Positions 60,901 through 64,000 of a stretch of DNA of 64,000 nt are shown piece after piece. This stretch comes from Tigriopus japonicus (Eukaryota > Arthropoda > Copepoda > Harpacticoida > Harpacticidae): NCBI GenBank assembly GCA_010645155.1, contig CM021312.1, forward strand, positions 4,729,158 through 4,793,157, written 5' to 3'. The notes under the pieces are model-generated. The model was given only the letters and a program-made list of their open reading frames with translations, was not told where the DNA came from and did not search any database. Position numbers and translations under genes: made by a program. Position 1 is the stretch's first letter. Each line of letters begins with the position of its first letter.

Positions 60901-62605
60901 TTTTAAGTGTCAAAGACATGGCACATAGTATTTTTTGGTGTGAAAGGTACTTTCGTTCGTAGAAGCTACAAATCAATTTTTAGTAAATTGATACTTGTAA
61001 ATCAAGGGTCGGTAATCGGTGGGCCCAAAGATGGTTTTTGGAGGGCCCAAGAGCTATGGGGAAAGTCCAAAATAATGGGCCCGGGAACCGCCCATAGTAT
61101 TGTACTCGTGGGCCCAAAGCTACATGTATTTGATTGTTAATTTGTCGTCCCTTAGTCCTACCAACGTATATTTGGTAGGCCCTTGACAACACGTAGTCAA
61201 ATTGGTGGGCCTTGAGCTAAAAGCGGTTGCCGACCCCTTTTCTACATCAATTGACCCATTTTTCAAAATCAATTTCCGAAATCAAAGTTTACTCAAAAAG
61301 CTTTGACACCTGCTTTTACATCTTATCAACTTTTGTTGGTGTTTATTGTTCATTGTCTTGTATTATCATCGCTCATCAGGTACCCAACCATTCCATTTTG
61401 GCTTGTTTCAAATCTTTAAGTGAGGGGCCCTTTTGTTTGAGTGGAAAAATATACGGTGTCATTGGAAAAAACGTTTTTCTCATGACAAAAGAATACTGAT
61501 CAAAATGAAACGTTTCGTAAGATTGTCTTTCCGATACGAAAATTTTTTTGGCCGAATAACCTTCGGCGATTTATGCCATCTGTGTGGGTTTAAGTGACAT
61601 TTTATGACACATCCAAATGTTTTGAGATTGAACTCTTTAGAATCTTTCATAAAACCCTTGTGTAACAAATGCGCAAATCCATTGTGGGGCTATTTTTTCA
61701 TCTTCTCGCAAAGAATCGATATTGACTGTGTTATCCTCAAGTAAGACTTCAATATTCAATAACGGTTCTATGAAAAATATTTCCCACTAATTATTTTCCC
61801 AAATTGCTTTCTTTACTTTAGAGTTTGAGTTTTGCATTTGCAGCTATTCAGATGGAAACAAGAAGTAACGAAATGTGTCTGAGATGACAAGTTCCTCGTT
61901 CTTCAACTCTTTAAGATCTTTTCAGGGATCCTTGCTTTGTTCTCACCGAGGATTTGGGATCATTTCTAGCGAGTGTAGAAGTCTAATCTGCACCTTAAGA
62001 GCATCAATTACCTCCATCTTGACATGAACAGGGTCGGCGGGCCAAGTGTGGACTTAGACGTTTTATTCCCACCCAAAAGTCTGCCCTCTTCCCTCTGAGA
62101 GACAAAAGCAAGACACTGTGTTAACTGTCCCAATTATCTTATTTTTCCCACGATTTCAGTCATGGCCAAGGGCTCTAACAGGTAAACATAAAAAAACTTT
62201 TACTCCATAACACTCCAGATTTTATGGCAGCAATTAATTAAAACCAAATATATCAAATTATTCCAAAAAAGGCGTCTACACTTGGTCTGCCGACCCTGCA
62301 GAGTTGCCAAACAGTGATTTGATTCTGGCACTCTTTCCAAGTTTCATGAATTCCGTCATTTTACAAATTGTTTGCCCCCACACACGATACTCACCTGGAG
62401 AGTTAGCACAATTGAAAGGACTTCAAACAGATGTACATATGCTCGGCATGTACTTACTCTAGTGTGAGATTCATAGGGGGTCGTGACAGCTTATGCAACA
62501 TCATTGATAACGGGCTGCCACGTACATGTGTCAAGATCGAGGTGAAGGCAAACCCCCGATCAATACCCCTTCAATAGTGTCTATAGACTGTGAACGCACA
62601 TTATT
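57920..62605. other. intergenic region upstream of the RGS gene
   Basis: Presumably includes the RGS promoter. The stretch 58950-59640 is GC-richer than its surroundings and carries overlapping open frames on both strands, a pattern more like a promoter-proximal block than coding sequence. A hAT-like MITE lies at 61003-61239. Nothing else is recognised. Confidence 0.45.
61003..61239. mobile_element. hAT-like MITE, 237 bp, with degenerate 8-bp target duplication
   Basis: The ends are CAAGGGTCGGTAATCG and, on the other strand, AAGGGGTCGGCAACCG. These are near-perfect short inverted repeats of the type common at hAT element termini. The flanks TTGTAAAT (60995-61002) and TTCTACAT (61240-61247) match at 6 of 8 bases, the size expected of hAT target duplications. 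The inside repeats the motif GGTGGGCC/GGGCCCA several times and has no transposase. Confidence 0.75.
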
Positions 62606-63301
62606 ATGCAACCCCTTTGTGTTTTTCTGGCCACACTTCTGGTCCTGAGTCAATGCGTGTCTTTTGGAGGCACTCATGGTGCAAACGAGCGATATCCTCC
62701 AGGGGTGCCAAGACCAAATGAAAGAAATCCTGCATCCCAACCTCCGAGCAACATCAACAGTAAGCACCTTGTTGGCATCAATAATTTTTATGACACAGTT
62801 TCTCAAGAGAGCTCATGTGAAGGGTATGTACAGTAGTATGAACTAGTTGCTTGTGGGAGCTAATATCCGGTATCAATGGTGCTTTTCCTTGGGGAAAAGT
62901 GGGCATAATTGATCAATAAGCAAAGCCGTGCGAGATTTTTCCGCGGTGTCACTCTTGGGGGTTTGTTCACACTTATCATAATCGGAGACTGCGAAGCCTG
63001 TCGTGGTGACTGGCTCACTTATGCCCACATTGTGGACAGTAATTATGGGACATCATTTCGAGTTGTGGAACCCGGTCGGAAGTGTTCTCCTCAGCTAAGC
63101 AAACACGATCTAATCATCAATTCGCTCCCAATTCTTGGAACAAACTTACTCATCTGTGCCACAATAAACAGCCAGCTTTCCCAACGTGCTACGACAATAA
63201 ATATCACAATCTCTTTTTTCCTTCAGATGGAGATGTCAAGTTCCATGATCCAGCAGAGTTTCGTCAAGAAAGCAATCCACCGGCTCAACAACAACAGCAG
63301 C

Positions 63302-63333
<32 letters not shown>

Positions 63334-63429
63334 CCAAATGCAGCACCAAACCATCCCCACCAAGGCCAACGGCATAAATTTGCCGGTGGCAGAGATGGAA
63401 TATTGGACATCGATCACGAAAAAGAGTAG
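62606..63429 (+). CDS. secreted Gln-rich protein, two exons seen; may continue beyond the window
   Basis: Exon 1 62606-62759 and exon 2 from 63227 join in frame (phase 1). Exon 1 begins with a clear signal peptide (MQPLCVFLATLLVLSQCVSF) followed by a Pro/Asn-rich stretch. Exon 2 reads NGDVKFHDPAEFRQES, a run of 16 Gln, then a His-rich segment and GGRDGILDIDHEKE. The frame then meets TAG 63427-63429, but GTAGGT at 63426-63431 is a reasonable donor, so coding may continue past the window. The His-rich linker followed by a DIDHEKE helix is faintly like the region before the EF-hands of MCFD2 (an ER cargo-receptor cofactor). That resemblance is weak and I do not assign it. Confidence 0.55.
63286..63333 (+). 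repeat. CAA/CAG trinucleotide repeat coding 16 Gln
   Basis: Three CAA, two CAG, then eleven CAA codons in the reading frame of the secreted Gln-rich protein. Confidence 0.95.
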
Positions 63430-64000
63430 GTTTTTGTTAGAGGTCATTTTATTATTTGATTTTGTTTTTTTTATTAGTATTCAAATTGTGCTTTTGATTT
63501 TACATAAAATGTATGCAAGAGGGTTCGTCAAGTTTTAAAATCTTAGGAAACAAGAATGGTTGAAAGGGAATTGCTTGGAAAAGCTTCCAGATCAGGATTT
63601 AGCTTGAATCAAATAGTTTCAATTAGTGAAGAATTATTTTACTGTTGCTCAATGCTTCTCAAGAAGCAACGTACGTACAGTATCAATATCAATATCACTA
63701 CGTTCAGGTATCCTTGGTGAAAGGCATATTATTAGAATTTATTTATTTTCTTATTTGGTAATTGTTAAGCTCAAGGAAGTTTTGTTGTACATGATAAGTG
63801 TAAAATCGATTGATTGCGGACTAGATGTGTCACTGATCTCTTGAATTGGGATATTAGCAAGTTGCGAGTGTCAGCATGAGTAGAGTTCCAAAGTTCATGG
63901 CTTTAAAGAGAGAAGAGACCCCCTCTCCCTGATTAAAGAAAACTGAACAAAAAGTAGATTGCAAAGAACATCAAAAACGTTCAAATCTTTTGGGACCCTC

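Noticed and set aside
63286..63333. CAA repeat as a possible CRISPR or minisatellite array
   Set aside because: It is a simple trinucleotide repeat in a coding exon with no spacers.

Overview
This is a 64 kb piece of a nuclear genome from an animal. It has spliced genes with GT..AG introns, long non-coding stretches, AATAAA signals, fossil transposons and one assembly gap (396 N at 57287-57682). The gene set is metazoan: FAM135, an RZ-type RGS protein, V-ATPase subunit G, a C-type lectin and a kinesin. Fairly compact genes, together with secreted C-type lectin and mucin-like genes, would suit an arthropod such as a small crustacean. That placement is an inference and was not tested by any search.

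Layout, left to right. 1-521 (+): the 3' end of a Thr-rich mucin-like gene with three 48-bp repeats. 1351-8798 (+): a secreted protein or peptide precursor of unknown family with two possible 3' ends. 9600-12575 (+): a complete five-exon secreted C-type lectin (187 aa). 13823-14098: a dead LINE reverse-transcriptase fragment. 14451-14801 (-): single-exon V-ATPase subunit G. 19661-39295 (+): a complete 15-exon FAM135 gene (1454 aa, putative serine esterase domain). Its 8.7-kb first intron holds, on the opposite strand, a complete seven-exon kinesin gene (27255-21320, 475 aa). 57919-42458 (-): an RZ/RGS17-19-20-type RGS gene whose cysteine-string exon runs into the gap. 62606-63429 (+): a secreted Gln-rich protein that may continue past the window.

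I joined the exons by hand. For the lectin, kinesin and FAM135 every junction keeps the reading frame and restores continuous family motifs. The same holds for the RGS gene downstream of the gap. The FAM135 and RGS genes converge at about 39.3-42.4 kb, and the lectin and V-ATPase G genes converge at about 12.6-14.3 kb.

The points most worth a second look are: the nested motor-only kinesin with an N-terminal myristoylation-like motif and no stalk; a 72-bp stop-free in-frame intron inside the FAM135 hydrolase domain; the secreted precursor with alternative ends and a peptide bracketed by Arg-Arg; and two non-autonomous DNA transposons with clear inverted repeats. I saw no bacterial-type system, CRISPR array, rRNA or convincing tRNA.
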